From positions 26,616 to 90,615 of the forward strand of contig CAUYTY010000206.1 in assembly GCA_963575655.1 (NCBI GenBank): a stretch of DNA of 64,000 bases, written 5' to 3'. This document shows, piece after piece, positions 28,538 through 38,790 of the stretch (position 1 is the first letter of the stretch; each line of letters starts with the position of its first letter). The stretch is from Gammaproteobacteria bacterium (GTDB lineage Bacteria; Pseudomonadota; Gammaproteobacteria; CAIRSR01). The notes under the pieces are model-generated. The model was not told the origin of the DNA. It made no database searches and worked only from the letters and a program-made list of their open reading frames with translations. A program made the translations under genes and the position numbers.

Positions 28538-29080
28538 ATGAGTTACTCGCCATCTTTGTCGCGCATGATCGCTTGGGAGCTACGCCTGTGTGTGGCTGTC
28601 AACCGAGTAAGCTACCGTCCGGCAGGGCACTGGTTGTTTGCCACAATAAGTCGACTCGGGGATGGGGTATTCTGGTACACCCTAATTCTCGTCCTTCCTC
28701 TCCTCTATGGTGCTGGTGAACTGCGCTCGATGGTGCATCTGCTCACCGTGGGGCTGTTTAGTGTGGCCCTTTACAAGGGACTCAAGACGGGGATCACTCG
28801 CCTCCGCCCTTATCAGGTAGAAGAGCGCATTCGGCGCGGTAGCGCCCCTCTCGACCAGTACAGTTTTCCCTCCGGACATACCCTACATGCCGTCGCCTTC
28901 AGTATCGTAGCGGTGGGTTACCATCCAATGCTGGTCTGGTTGGTTGGTCCTTTCACAGGATTGGTTGCCCTCTCTCGGGTTGTTTTAGGACTTCACTATC
29001 CCTCCGATGTCTTGGCGGGGGCGGTTATCGGCGCATCGGTGGCTACGGTTACGCTTCCGTTGGTCGGTGGGTTTGTTTAG
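28538..29080 (+). CDS. PAP2-family membrane phosphatase
   Basis: This 180-residue inner-membrane protein has the three phosphatase motifs of the PAP2/BacA-independent lipid phosphatase family: KTGITRLRP, then YSFPSGHTLHAV with the catalytic histidine, and SRVVLGLHYPSDV with the nucleophilic histidine. About five hydrophobic segments are present. Substrates in the family include undecaprenyl pyrophosphate and phosphatidylglycerol phosphate; which applies here is unknown. TAAGGAGG precedes the ATG strongly, and AAGGA-GGGC-TCCTT can fold over the ribosome site, a possible control of translation. Confidence 0.88.
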   Translation: MSYSPSLSRMIAWELRLCVAVNRVSYRPAGHWLFATISRLGDGVFWYTLILVLPLLYGAGELRSMVHLLTVGLFSVALYKGLKTGITRLRPYQVEERIRRGSAPLDQYSFPSGHTLHAVAFSIVAVGYHPMLVWLVGPFTGLVALSRVVLGLHYPSDVLAGAVIGASVATVTLPLVGGFV

Positions 29081-29306
29081 GAGCAGTCAATGGGCCGAGC
29101 TTTGGCCAGAACCTATCGCAAAAACAACACCAGTCAATCCCCAACTTGCGCATACGTAATTGAGTTATAAAGTTTAACTACGTAAACCTTCGTTTACAGA
29201 TATTCCTCCTGAGCATTTATACCAAAGGCGTTATCCTTGCGTAAGATGTCTTTGGACATTGTGGAAATGCTTTTAGTCGGTGCATCACCGATCGCCACAT
29301 TGACAT

Positions 29307-30452
29307 ATGATCGATCCTTCCCTTGACTCTGCGGAAAGCCTACGCCTACGTGTGGTCCGATTATTAGATCTGACTACGCGATCACTGGCCGCGCGGGTGT
29401 TACATATTATTAATGTAATAATTATCAGCGGGGGAGTGGTCGGTATTGTCCTGGTATCCGATCCCGATTATCGACTGTTTGCACCACTGCTGGTTGATAT
29501 TTTGTTAACGGTATTTCTGCTGGAATATCTGTGTCGTCTGTGGGTCGCCCCCGAACTGGTGACCGTAGAACATCGTCGCGGGGCACGCTGGCGTTGGATA
29601 ATCTCGGCTTCAGGGTTGGTCGATGGATTAGCGGTTATTGCTATTGCGATCGAGTGGCTGGCCGGATTGGCGCCGATCCATGCCGATATGTTTGGTGTAC
29701 TTTGGGTCTTCAAATTGGCACGCTATTCCCAAGGGCTGTCCGTACTGGGGCGGGTGATTCAATTGGAGGCCGAACCACTCATTAGCGTATTGTTCACCTT
29801 TACGGTTGTGCTGCTATTTGCGGCAGTACTGATCTACCTGATTGAAGGTGAAGGTCAAGCCGATAGCTTCGGCAGCGTACCCAAGGCATTGTGGTGGACC
29901 ATCGTAACGCTGACCACCACTGGTTATGGTGACGCTATACCCATTACGATAGTAGGACGGATCCTCGCCGGTATCGTGATGATGTGTGGAATTATTTTAT
30001 TTGCACTATGGGCGGCGATCCTCGCCACCGGTTTTTCCCAAGAGATGCGACGGCGCGCATTCCTCAAGACCTGGGATCTGGTAGCCCAGGTACCTCTATT
30101 CGATAGGGTAGGTGCTGCAGTTATCTCCGAAGTCGCACAACGATTGCGTCCACGCGAGGTCGCGACCGGTACGGTCATTCTGCGCAAGGGGGAGATTGGT
30201 GATTGCATGTATTTCATCGTGAGTGGTGAAATCATGATCGATATTGGGGATCAAGTGGTCCTGCTGCATGATGGGGCCTTTTTTGGTGAATTGGCGCTAA
30301 TCACAGGCGCACGCCGCAACGCTACTGCGAGCGCGACCCACCCCACTCAACTGTTGCTATTCGACATTGCCGATTTCCGAGATTTGGCTGCCCGCCACCC
30401 TGATCTAACCGCCGCTATCCACGAAGAAGCCGAACGTCGACTCAAAGGGTAA
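29307..30452 (+). CDS. Six-transmembrane potassium channel with cyclic-nucleotide-binding domain
   Basis: This 381-residue ion channel resembles MloK1. A voltage-sensor-like part (about 35-165) has four hydrophobic segments, and the pore follows with selectivity filter TLTTTGYGDA (about residue 210), typical for K+. After S6 a linker leads to a C-terminal cyclic-nucleotide-binding fold (about 265-375). That fold carries a phosphate-binding-cassette-like FFGELALITGARRNATASA, where GEL and the arginine contact cNMP. Channel gating by cAMP or cGMP is expected. It is encoded near kup but with its own upstream gap, so joint K+ homeostasis is an inference. Confidence 0.9.
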   Translation: MIDPSLDSAESLRLRVVRLLDLTTRSLAARVLHIINVIIISGGVVGIVLVSDPDYRLFAPLLVDILLTVFLLEYLCRLWVAPELVTVEHRRGARWRWIISASGLVDGLAVIAIAIEWLAGLAPIHADMFGVLWVFKLARYSQGLSVLGRVIQLEAEPLISVLFTFTVVLLFAAVLIYLIEGEGQADSFGSVPKALWWTIVTLTTTGYGDAIPITIVGRILAGIVMMCGIILFALWAAILATGFSQEMRRRAFLKTWDLVAQVPLFDRVGAAVISEVAQRLRPREVATGTVILRKGEIGDCMYFIVSGEIMIDIGDQVVLLHDGAFFGELALITGARRNATASATHPTQLLLFDIADFRDLAARHPDLTAAIHEEAERRLKG

Positions 30453-30629
30453 TCATTCACTTCCGCGTTGACCACCATTAGATGCACCCGTGCAGGAGGG
30501 TCTCTGGCGCGCTAGGATGATCCGCTTCCGACGTTATATGCCTATCCAGCGCGGGTACTCGGCGTACTGTGGCAACGATTGCGGTAATCGTTGCATTTAA
30601 GGTGTGGTGTGTCAGCCCTGACCGTAGCT

Positions 30630-32000
30630 TTACAACCAATCCAACGCCTCTTGCAGACGCTGCACCGCTATTACTTCCATACCTTCTGGACCTTTCTTGG
30701 GGGCATTGGCTCGGGGGATGACGGCACGCGTAAAACCATGCTTGGCGGCCTCGCGAAGGCGTTCCTGCCCTCCGGGGACGGGGCGAATCTCACCGGAAAG
30801 ACCGACCTCGCCGAACAATATCAAGTGATGGGAGAGGGGGCGATTACGTAGGCTGGAAACAATTGCGGCTAGTACCGGTAGATCAGCGGCCGTCTCTCCG
30901 ATGCGTACCCCACCCACCATATTGACGAACACATCTTGGTCATAGGTAATCACCCCGCAGTGGCGATGTAATACGGCTAACAACATGGCCAATCGGCTGG
31001 GGTCCAGGCCCAGACAGACCCGTCGCGGCGTGGGTGAATGCGTTTCGTCTACCAGGGCTTGGACCTCCACCAATAAGGGGCGGGTTCCTTCACGGGTCAC
31101 CATTACCACACTGCCTGGCGCCTCTTCTTCACCTCGTGACAGAAAGATGGCCGATGGATTGCTCACCCCACGCAGCCCGCGTTCGGTCATGGCAAAAACG
31201 CCTAGTTCATTGACTGCCCCGAAACGGTTCTTGATGGCACGCACCACCCGAAAGGTACTGCCTGTATCCCCTTCAAAGTAAAGGACGGTATCGACCATAT
31301 GCTCCAAGACCCTCGGCCCCGCCAGCATCCCCTCTTTGGTCACATGGCCCACCAGAAACAGTGCTGTACCTGTACCCTTGGCATAGCGCACCAGTTGAGC
31401 GGCACTCTCGCGCACCTGTGCCACCGAGCCGGGCGCTGAGTGCAACAATTCGGTGTAGACCGTCTGGATAGAATCGATCACCATCACTCGTGGTTGAGTG
31501 GCCCGTGCAGCGGCCAACACCCCTTCGATCCGCGTCTCTGCCAGCACGGGTAGTTCCACCCCTCCTAGCCCCAAGCGCCGCGCCCGTAAGGAAACCTGTT
31601 GCAGCGATTCCTCCCCAGTTACATAAAGCACCAACAAGCGGGCATGAAGATCCGCCAATGCTTGGAGCAGGAGCGTAGATTTACCGATTCCAGGGTCTCC
31701 ACCGATGAGGACCACGGACCCTTCTACCAACCCCCCGCCCAACACGCGATCCAGCTCATCCAACCCGGTAGGACTGCGCATCTCCTCGCTTACCTGCACT
31801 CGGGCCAGCGACTGGATGCTCCCAGTATCTACCCCAGCGATGGCGAAACGGGATGATTTGGACGGAGGATTGGGGAGTTCTACAGTTTCCTCCAGGGTGT
31901 TCCATCCCTCGCAGTCGGAACACTGACCAGACCATTTGGGGAACTTTGCCCCACACTCTCGACAGGTATAAACGGTTTTAGTACGGGTCATACTGGCCAT
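30630..32000 (-). CDS. radA: DNA repair protein RadA (branch migration ATPase)
   Basis: RadA helps process recombination intermediates with RecA. The 456-residue protein has the N-terminal four-cysteine zinc finger (CRECGAKFPKWSGQCSDC), a RecA-like ATPase with Walker A GGDPGIGKST near residue 97, the RadA-specific KNRFG motif (AIKNRFGAVNELGVF), and a C-terminal Lon-protease-like domain without need of catalysis (GLDPSRLAMLLAVL onward). Length is that of E. coli RadA (460). Two ATGs, at 32000 and 31991, could start it; AAGG lies closer to the first. It stands alone on the minus strand. Confidence 0.95.
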   Translation of the reverse strand: MASMTRTKTVYTCRECGAKFPKWSGQCSDCEGWNTLEETVELPNPPSKSSRFAIAGVDTGSIQSLARVQVSEEMRSPTGLDELDRVLGGGLVEGSVVLIGGDPGIGKSTLLLQALADLHARLLVLYVTGEESLQQVSLRARRLGLGGVELPVLAETRIEGVLAAARATQPRVMVIDSIQTVYTELLHSAPGSVAQVRESAAQLVRYAKGTGTALFLVGHVTKEGMLAGPRVLEHMVDTVLYFEGDTGSTFRVVRAIKNRFGAVNELGVFAMTERGLRGVSNPSAIFLSRGEEEAPGSVVMVTREGTRPLLVEVQALVDETHSPTPRRVCLGLDPSRLAMLLAVLHRHCGVITYDQDVFVNMVGGVRIGETAADLPVLAAIVSSLRNRPLSHHLILFGEVGLSGEIRPVPGGQERLREAAKHGFTRAVIPRANAPKKGPEGMEVIAVQRLQEALDWL

Positions 32001-32460
32001 TCGCCTTTTTAAAACGACAGAGTTTAGTCTATCTTTCCATTAGGGGTATAATTATTGTGCGGAATTATGGGTAAACAAGTTTTTTACACCCTCTCACACT
32101 TGTTATCATTAGCGGCTTTTTAGCTGGCATCACGCAAACATCCTGCGTCGCATCCCCGGGCATGGTGGTAGAGTGCGAGGATCCTATCGATACCCAGAAT
32201 CATCGAGGGGTGGCCGTTATCTCCCCCCACGCACTGGGGTACCACCACTGCTACGGTGTACCTTTACTCCTCATCTTTCCTGCAGACAATGGCCTGACAA
32301 AATGGAAGGAAGTGATTCCTGAGCCGACAACAAAGAATGATCGGTTACAGTCTGAACGGATAACCCAAAGATAAGACGGACAAGAATACAGAAAAATAAA
32401 AGTAGAATAAAACAAAATTATGGAAATGATTTCGAGTAACCTTTGCGTTTACCTTTCTCT
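32001..32460. other. Gene-free region upstream of cheD
   Basis: No supported gene is seen. A 70-codon frame (32162-32374) has no ribosome site and no recognisable domain. The 32380-32440 stretch is A-rich and could carry the cheD promoter. Confidence 0.35.
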
Positions 32461-32967
32461 ATGACTGATCTCCATATCACAGAACATTATCTTTATCCGG
32501 GCCAGCGTTGGTTCGGGCGGGGAAAGATGCAATTGCGAACGCTGCTCGGCTCTTGTGTGGCGATTACTCTTTGGCATCCAGGTTTAGGTATGGGAGGGAT
32601 GTGTCACTACCTGCTCCCTGAAGATCCAGGAAGGAGTCAGGGGCGACTATTAGATCCTCGCTATGCGAACGAAGCAGTGGCGTTATTCTTGCGCGATATA
32701 AAGCGAGCGGGTACCTGTCCGGCGGATTATCAGGTGGGATTATTTGGCGGTGGTAATATGTTTACCACCCTGGAACGGGCGTGGTCGGTGGATGTCGGGC
32801 GGCGTAATGCGGAGACGGGTCGTTTTTTGTTGCGTAATCATGGATTCCCAGTTACCTACGAGGACCTGGAGGGAAGACTCCATCGTCAGATAATCTTGGA
32901 TATGTACACCGGTACTCTCTCACTACGGCGTGGTACCGAACGGTCAATAATTCTTCCACCTCGCTAG
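32461..32967 (+). CDS. cheD: Chemoreceptor glutamine deamidase CheD
   Basis: CheD deamidates receptor glutamines and in some bacteria stimulates CheC. The 168-residue protein shows the family core [22 protein letters not shown] with catalytic Cys32, and His49 in MCHYLLP. The G-rich GLFGGGNMF loop and a C-terminal [10 protein letters not shown] follow. The ATG at 32461 is the likely start; the frame also reaches a TTG 18 bases upstream. It is followed by cheB across a gap with a repeat end, and CheC proteins lie at 18-20 kb. Confidence 0.92.
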   Translation: MTDLHITEHYLYPGQRWFGRGKMQLRTLLGSCVAITLWHPGLGMGGMCHYLLPEDPGRSQGRLLDPRYANEAVALFLRDIKRAGTCPADYQVGLFGGGNMFTTLERAWSVDVGRRNAETGRFLLRNHGFPVTYEDLEGRLHRQIILDMYTGTLSLRRGTERSIILPPR

Positions 32968-33013
32968 CAAGCCTCTGGGTCATTATTCTGGTAATCCCTG
33001 TCGGAATAACGAA

Positions 33014-33031
33014 TAGGTGGCAACTTGGGCT
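33014..33031. repeat. Single end of the GCCACCTA-type inverted-repeat family
   Basis: TAGGTGGCAACTTGGGCTA matches the right end of the elements at 20279-20432 and 54914-55006. It is preceded by a degenerate ATTCTGG...CGGAATAAC palindrome, as in the 20.3 kb element. No clear left end is found in the cheD-cheB gap. Confidence 0.5.
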
Positions 33032-33113
33032 ATTTAGAACGGTTGTCAATTCTTTGAGGTGTTTTTTTACCAATACGTGGTTGACACGTAACATCAAGAT
33101 TGAGGAGAGGATT

Positions 33114-34208
33114 GTGGCGAAAATTAGGGTGCTTGTGGTCGACGATTCTGCGGTCGTGCGCCAGGTTATGTCTGCGGTACTCAGTGCCGATCCCGATATC
33201 AAAGTCATTGCCACCGCAGCGGACCCTATTTTTGCGATGGCCAAAATGCAGGTGGAGTGGCCCGATGTCATTACCCTGGACATCGAGATGCCGCGCATGG
33301 ATGGTCTTAGCTTCCTGCGTCGCATCATGGCGGAACGTCCCACCCCGGTGGTGGTGTGCTCCACCCTTACCGAGGCTGGTACCAAAACCGCTCTGGAGGC
33401 CTTGGAAGCAGGTGCTGCCGAAGTTATTGCCAAACCCAAGGTGGGATTGCACGACTACCTCACCGAATCTGCCGCAGCCTTAATTCAGGTAGTGAAAGCG
33501 GCTGCCCGCGCCAATCCCCGTCGCTTAGTCGCAGCATCATCGACACGGGCTATGGTCGCCCCGCCACCTAAGCTTTCTGCGGATGTCATCCTGCCTCCTA
33601 TCTCCCAGCGTCGTAACATCCCACACGGCACAGAGCGGCTGGTAGCCATCGGTACCTCCACCGGCGGGACTCAGGCATTGGAACTCGTACTTCGCGCGTT
33701 ACCACGAGAAGTACCAGGGATTGTTATCGTCCAACACATGCCAGAGCGATTTACCAATGCCTTTGCCTCTCGGTTGGACAGTCTCTGTGCCCTAGATGTA
33801 CGAGAAGCCCGCGATGGTGAACGGGTGACCTCGGGATGTGCCCTCATTGCACCGGGTGGTCGTCACTTGTTGGTGGTGCCTGCGCCCACGGGAGGATATC
33901 AAGTGGAGGTGCGCGACGGTCCTCCGGTAAGTCGTCATCGTCCCTCTGTAAACGTTTTGTTCCGTTCCGTGGCCCGAGCTGCTGGCTCGAACGCCCTGGG
34001 GGTCATCATGACGGGCATGGGCGACGACGGGGCAACCGGACTTATGGAGATGCACCAAACCGGCGCGCGCACCGTGGCCCAGGATGAGGCATCTTGTGTG
34101 GTCTACGGAATGCCCAAAGAAGCGGTGGCATTGGGGGCAGTCGATCGGATTCTGCCTCTTTCCGAGATTCCCCAGGCTATTGTGGAGAGTGGTGGGAGGC
34201 ACCGCTGA
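33114..34208 (+). CDS. cheB: Chemotaxis protein-glutamate methylesterase CheB (first copy)
   Basis: CheB removes methyl groups from receptors and resets their sensitivity. The GTG at 33114 is preferred as start because GAGGAGAGG lies just upstream; this gives 364 residues. The receiver domain has Asp10-Asp11 and phosphorylation site Asp56 ([11 protein letters not shown]). The methylesterase domain has the Ser-His-Asp triad: Ser in [11 protein letters not shown], His in [12 protein letters not shown] and Asp in [12 protein letters not shown]. It forms a pair with cheD. A second CheB is at 55030-56115. Confidence 0.93.
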   Translation: MAKIRVLVVDDSAVVRQVMSAVLSADPDIKVIATAADPIFAMAKMQVEWPDVITLDIEMPRMDGLSFLRRIMAERPTPVVVCSTLTEAGTKTALEALEAGAAEVIAKPKVGLHDYLTESAAALIQVVKAAARANPRRLVAASSTRAMVAPPPKLSADVILPPISQRRNIPHGTERLVAIGTSTGGTQALELVLRALPREVPGIVIVQHMPERFTNAFASRLDSLCALDVREARDGERVTSGCALIAPGGRHLLVVPAPTGGYQVEVRDGPPVSRHRPSVNVLFRSVARAAGSNALGVIMTGMGDDGATGLMEMHQTGARTVAQDEASCVVYGMPKEAVALGAVDRILPLSEIPQAIVESGGRHR

Positions 34209-34291
34209 GAAACATTCTTAAGGCTAGGTAATCGTTCTCTGTTGATCTGGGGCAAATTTCTTCGGAAATAGTTTTAAATGGGGATGGCGCT

Positions 34292-34534
34292 GTGGTTACG
34301 GTTACAGTCAAATTTTTTGCCAGTCTGCGTGAATACCTGGATTGTGCCGAGACACGCCTTGTATTAGATGAGGTGCCTACCGTAGCAACGATCTGGGAAC
34401 GAGCGGCCGGAGGCCAACCATTACCAAACCATACCCTGGCAGCGGTGAATATGGAATATGCTCGCTTTGATCGTGCGGTTGCCAACGGCGATGAAGTGGC
34501 CTTTTTCCCGCCAGTAACGGGAGGCGCTTGGTGA
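34292..34534 (+). CDS. moaD: Molybdopterin synthase sulfur-carrier subunit MoaD
   Basis: MoaD is the ubiquitin-like small subunit that carries sulfur on its C-terminal glycine for molybdopterin synthesis. The 80-residue frame begins with VTVTVKFFASLREYL and ends with GDEVAFFPPVTGGAW. The terminal Gly-Gly normally ends the protein because it is adenylated, but here two residues, Ala-Trp, follow. GTG is the start. The stop overlaps the moaE start (GTGA), so the two are translationally coupled. Confidence 0.88.
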   Translation: MVTVTVKFFASLREYLDCAETRLVLDEVPTVATIWERAAGGQPLPNHTLAAVNMEYARFDRAVANGDEVAFFPPVTGGAW

Positions 34535-34971
34535 AAATTGAATTACGAGCGCAGCCGTTTGACCCATGGCAGGAATTGGCTCGTCATGAAGAAATTTTGC
34601 GTATCCAGCATCACGGTAGCTATGGGGCGGCAGCGGTCTTTGTTGGCAGCGTACGCGACTTTACCGACGAAAAAACGGTCCATGCCTTAGCCCTGGAACA
34701 TTACCCCGGAATGACGGAACACCACCTGGAAGCCATTACTCACGAAGCGTTGGAGCGTTGGCAATTAGTGGATGCCCTTATTCTTCATCGCCATGGTGAA
34801 CTGTCTCCCAGCGACCCTATCGTATTGATAGCCGCGTGGTCAGCCCATCGTACGGCGGCTTTTGAGGCTTGTCGCTATCTCATCGAGGAATTAAAGTCCC
34901 GAGTCCCCTTTTGGAAGCGTGAAAGCTTGCCCACCGGTCCACGCTGGGTAACCCACAATACTCCAGGTTGA
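34531..34971 (+). CDS. moaE: Molybdopterin synthase catalytic subunit MoaE
   Basis: MoaE transfers sulfur from MoaD onto cyclic pyranopterin. The 146-residue protein has the family signatures AAVFVGSVRDF, LEHYPGMTEHHL, HRHGELSPSDPIVLIAAWSAHR and the catalytic lysine region KSRVPFWKRE. I chose the GTG at 34531, which overlaps the moaD stop, over a TTG three bases earlier. moeA lies 2.5 kb downstream, with the TPR-CHAT gene in between. Confidence 0.93.
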   Translation: MKIELRAQPFDPWQELARHEEILRIQHHGSYGAAAVFVGSVRDFTDEKTVHALALEHYPGMTEHHLEAITHEALERWQLVDALILHRHGELSPSDPIVLIAAWSAHRTAAFEACRYLIEELKSRVPFWKRESLPTGPRWVTHNTPG

Positions 34972-35139
34972 GATTGATTCCTGAACGAATCACCGCTGGC
35001 AACAACATTGAGAAACAATCTCCACGTTGACGCAACGCGCATAACGAATAGCTGCATCCGTCTATAGATTGAAACCACGACCAAATTTATCAGATCGCTA
35101 CGCAGCACTTGATGGATTGCTCCCCTCAAGAAGTATGAT

Positions 35140-37441
35140 ATGAACCGGAATCTAGTTATTCCTGTCTTCTTTCTTATCTATAGCCTGACCAATATTACCT
35201 GGGGCGTAGAGAATAGCTTCGAGGAATTTCTCCACAAAGGGAAAGAGTATTTCAATCAAGGTCAGTATTTTCTAGCGCTGGATGACTTACAGTCAGCACA
35301 AGCTCGAGCAGATACTCTTGAGCAACGAGCACAAGCTAATGGAATGCTCGGCTTGACCCATTACCAGATGCGGCACCGTGAACAAGCCAATGCCCTACTG
35401 CGCCAAGCCATCGATTCTGGTACAGGCGATATCCCAGATCGTGTCCATTGGACCACTACCCTGGCCGATCTCCAGGCCAACCAAGGTCAGTTCGAATACG
35501 CCCACCGTTTGTATGCAGACGCCACGAAAATTGCGGGCGATGATCCCGAATTACGTACCACTATTCATCTAAGACAGGCCATTTCACTTTCGCCAGAGCA
35601 ACGGCTGGCGGAACTCGTACGTATTCACCACACGCTTGGTGATATCACCAATTCAATAGCGTGCGCCCGTTATCTTCTCGATCTGGGAACCCAGGCACAG
35701 GAATTAGGCATCACAGGATTGAAACTCGCATATACCAGTTTCGAGCAAGCCCGCCAGAAATTAGACGAACAACAACCACGCCTGTTGGCAGATGCGCTCG
35801 ACGGGCTCGCTCAATTGTATGAAGACCAGAAACGTTATAACGAATCTTTACATCTAAACCAGCAGGCCATTCTATTGGGACAGAGGATAGCCGCCCACGA
35901 CCTGCTATTGGAATTGGAATGGCGCCAGGCTCGTTTATATCGGAACTTGCAACAACCCGCCCCAGCGTTGGCCGCCTATCAACGTACCGTTGAACACGTC
36001 GAGGCCATTCGACAAGACCTCCCGCTCAAATATCACCATGGCCGTTCTTCATTTCGCGAGATTTTGGAACCGATATATCTCGGGCTGGCCGATCTGTTAT
36101 TGGCTGAAGCCAAGAAGATGAACGGTGAAGGCAAGACCGAATTGCTGTACCGGGCGCGTGAGGCAGTAGAATTGATTAAGGCGTCGGAACTAGAAGATTT
36201 TCTCGGTGGACGTTGCGCCATACACCGTAACCAAAGTACGTTATTGGAGGCAGTGGATCCCACAACGGCCATTCTCTATCCCATTCTCTTGCCGGAACGA
36301 TTGGAGTTATTGGTGAGCAGCGGTGGTGAGATACGACAATATACCCAATCGGTAAGTGCCGCTACTCTGCAGGGTTTGACCCACCAATTAGCACGTGGTC
36401 TACGTGTGGGAAAAAGCAATACCAAAACCATCGCCCAGCAGCTTTATGGTTGGTTGATCGCCCCGGCACAACCTTGGTTGCATCAACGTCAGGTGCAAAC
36501 GCTGGTGATGGTACCCGATGGCGTGCTACGCTTGATTCCGCCTGCCGCTCTATACGATGGAAGGCATTATTTGATCGAGGACTACGCACTGGCTACCTCT
36601 CCCGGTCTAACGTTGTTTGGGGCGACGCCACTTCAGCAGCAAAAGGTTAAAATCCTACTGGCAGGAATGAGCGAACCAGGTGCGGTGATTGAACATCTGC
36701 CACCAGCTTCTCTGCAAAATCTGATTGATGGCAACGAGCGGGGATTCAATCTAGACCAAGCCCCCCCCCCGCCACCACGCCTTACCGATGAATTTAGTAA
36801 ATACCGTGGCAATCGCTAGCCGAGCTCCGAAAATCGATGTAGATCGGCTTAGAAATGACCCCGCAGCACTTAAACGGATTAAAGAGGAACTCCGTCTGCC
36901 CGGTGTTGCTAAAGAGATGGATACCCTCCACCAGGAGATGTCAAGTACGCTACTGATGAACACGGACTTTACCGTAAATAGATTCAGACAGGAACTTGAG
37001 CAGAATTCTTATTCCGTGGTACATATCGCTTCCCACGGTGTATTCGGCCACACCGCTGAAGCTAGTTTTATTATGGCCTACGATAACGTTATCGATGTTG
37101 TTGGTCTGGAACGGTTGTTCGGATCTGCCAAATCTGGAAAACAACCAGTAGAATTACTCACCCTAAGCGCCTGCCAGACTGCCGAGGGTGATGATCGTGC
37201 CCCAATGGGCCTGAGTGGAATTGCACTCAAGGCAAGGGTTCGTAGCGCTTTGGGTACTCTATGGCCAGTATCCGATGAGGCCACGCCTCAACTGATGGCA
37301 GTATTCTATAAGGCGCTGCTATCACCTGGTATTAGCAAAGCGCAGGCACTACGTCAGGCACAGATTTCTTTACTCAAGCAAGACCGCCTGGCGAATCCAT
37401 TCTACTGGTCCCCCTTTATACTGGTGGGCAACTGGCAATAA
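35140..37441 (+). CDS. Secreted TPR-CHAT caspase-like peptidase, frameshifted in a C10 tract
   Basis: Two frames make one protein of about 767 residues. It has a signal peptide (MNRNLVIPVFFLIYSLTNITWG), then TPR-type helical repeats (about 28-330), then a CHAT domain with core VVHIASHGVF (catalytic His) and LLTLSACQTAEGDDRAPMG (catalytic Cys), and a final PFYWSPFILVGNW. CHAT proteins are clan CD cysteine peptidases related to separase and caspases. The break is a run of ten C at 36761-36770: nine would keep frame and give APPPRHHALP between the parts. Either the tract is miscounted or it is a slippage switch. The gene sits inside the molybdenum cofactor block, with no clear functional link to it. 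Confidence 0.85.
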
Positions 37442-37516
37442 GAAAGGAAAGATGAATGGGACGAGAGTATTTTTAGGCTAGTGATTTCATCCCTCGGATA
37501 CTGGAAAACAGATTCA

Positions 37517-38776
37517 ATGACCACCAATACATCCCATTCTTGTAGCGAATTCGATCCAACGATGCTCTCCGTTTCTGATGCCTCGGCGCATATTATGGAT
37601 ACGATACGTCCGGTTGAGTGCGTAGAGCAGATCGCCCTTCACGATGCCTTAGATCGAATTCTGGCGGAGGATCTAGCCTCACCCCGCGCCGTTCCTGGTT
37701 ACGACAATTCTGCCATGGACGGTTACGCCCTCCGATCTGCTGATTTGCCCACCACCAGCGATTCAAAACCCCTGCATCTGATCGGTACCGCCCTAGCCGG
37801 GAAACCCTATGGTGGAGCTGTCGGTAGCGGGGAGTGTGTACGCATTATGACCGGTGCAGTTATCCCCAACGGGAGCGACACCGTGGTGATGCAGGAACAC
37901 GCTCGCGTTGAAGCAGGGATGGTCTTCGTAGGAGATCGCCATCGTCGTGGTGATCATGTCCGTCGCCGTGGTGATGACCTGACACTGGGTCAGACCGTGC
38001 TCAGCGCTGGGCGACGTCTTACCCCTGCGGACCTAGGACTAATCGCATCCCTCGGCGTGACCGAGGTAAAGGTGCGCCGCTGCCTACGGGTGGCCTTTTT
38101 TTCTACCGGCGACGAACTGTGCCCCCTTGGCGACCCCTTGGCCGTTGGTCAGATCTACGACAGTAATCGTTATACCCTCTTCGGATTGCTCAATCGACTA
38201 GGGGTAGAAATCTTGGACCTGGGAATTATCCGTGACCGCCGAGAGGATCTCCGCACCGCCTTCACCACGGCTGCATCAGCGGCTGACGTAGTTATTACCT
38301 CGGGGGGGGTCTCTGTCGGGGAGGCCGATCTGGTAATGGAAACCCTGAAAAGCGTGGGACAAGTAGCGTTTTGGAAGATTGCGATGAAGCCTGGCAAACC
38401 ATTCGCGTTTGGACAGATAGGAAGCGCACTGTTCTTCGGATTGCCAGGCAACCCGGTGTCGGTGATGGCGACCTTCCAAATCTTTGTCCAGCCCGCCTTA
38501 CGCCGACTTGCTGGCGAACAGCCCAAACCCTCCTTCCGCCTGCATGCTCGCTGTTTGGAAGCGCTGAAAAAACATCCCGGCCGTATCGACTTTCAACGTG
38601 GAGTCATGGAAACTGGACCGGGGGGAGAACTCACCGTACGCTCCACCGGTGAGCAAGGATCCCATATTCTGTCCTCGATGAGCCATGCCAATTGTTTTAT
38701 TGTCCTACCCCTGGAGTCTGGTAATGTCGCCCCGGATACTTGGGTGGAAGTGGAGCCTTTTGTCACTTTGCTTTGA
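37517..38776 (+). CDS. moeA: Molybdopterin molybdenumtransferase MoeA
   Basis: MoeA inserts molybdate into adenylated molybdopterin. The protein (419 residues from ATG 37517) has the MoeA pattern: AVPGYDNSAMDGYALRSAD near the N-terminus, GECVRIMTGAVIPNGSDTVV, STGDELCPLG, ITSGGVSVGEADLV and MKPGKPFAFG, then a GLPGNPVSVMATF loop and a C-terminal beta domain. An in-frame GTG at 37481 with AGG upstream is an alternative start. An eight-G run at about 38295 is in frame here, unlike the broken tracts in purL and the CHAT gene. Confidence 0.93.
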   Translation: MTTNTSHSCSEFDPTMLSVSDASAHIMDTIRPVECVEQIALHDALDRILAEDLASPRAVPGYDNSAMDGYALRSADLPTTSDSKPLHLIGTALAGKPYGGAVGSGECVRIMTGAVIPNGSDTVVMQEHARVEAGMVFVGDRHRRGDHVRRRGDDLTLGQTVLSAGRRLTPADLGLIASLGVTEVKVRRCLRVAFFSTGDELCPLGDPLAVGQIYDSNRYTLFGLLNRLGVEILDLGIIRDRREDLRTAFTTAASAADVVITSGGVSVGEADLVMETLKSVGQVAFWKIAMKPGKPFAFGQIGSALFFGLPGNPVSVMATFQIFVQPALRRLAGEQPKPSFRLHARCLEALKKHPGRIDFQRGVMETGPGGELTVRSTGEQGSHILSSMSHANCFIVLPLESGNVAPDTWVEVEPFVTLL

Positions 38777-38790
38777 GTGAGCACATCACG

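Noticed and set aside
32162..32374. 70-codon frame upstream of cheD
   Set aside because: No ribosome-binding site, no recognised domain, and composition of a non-coding stretch.
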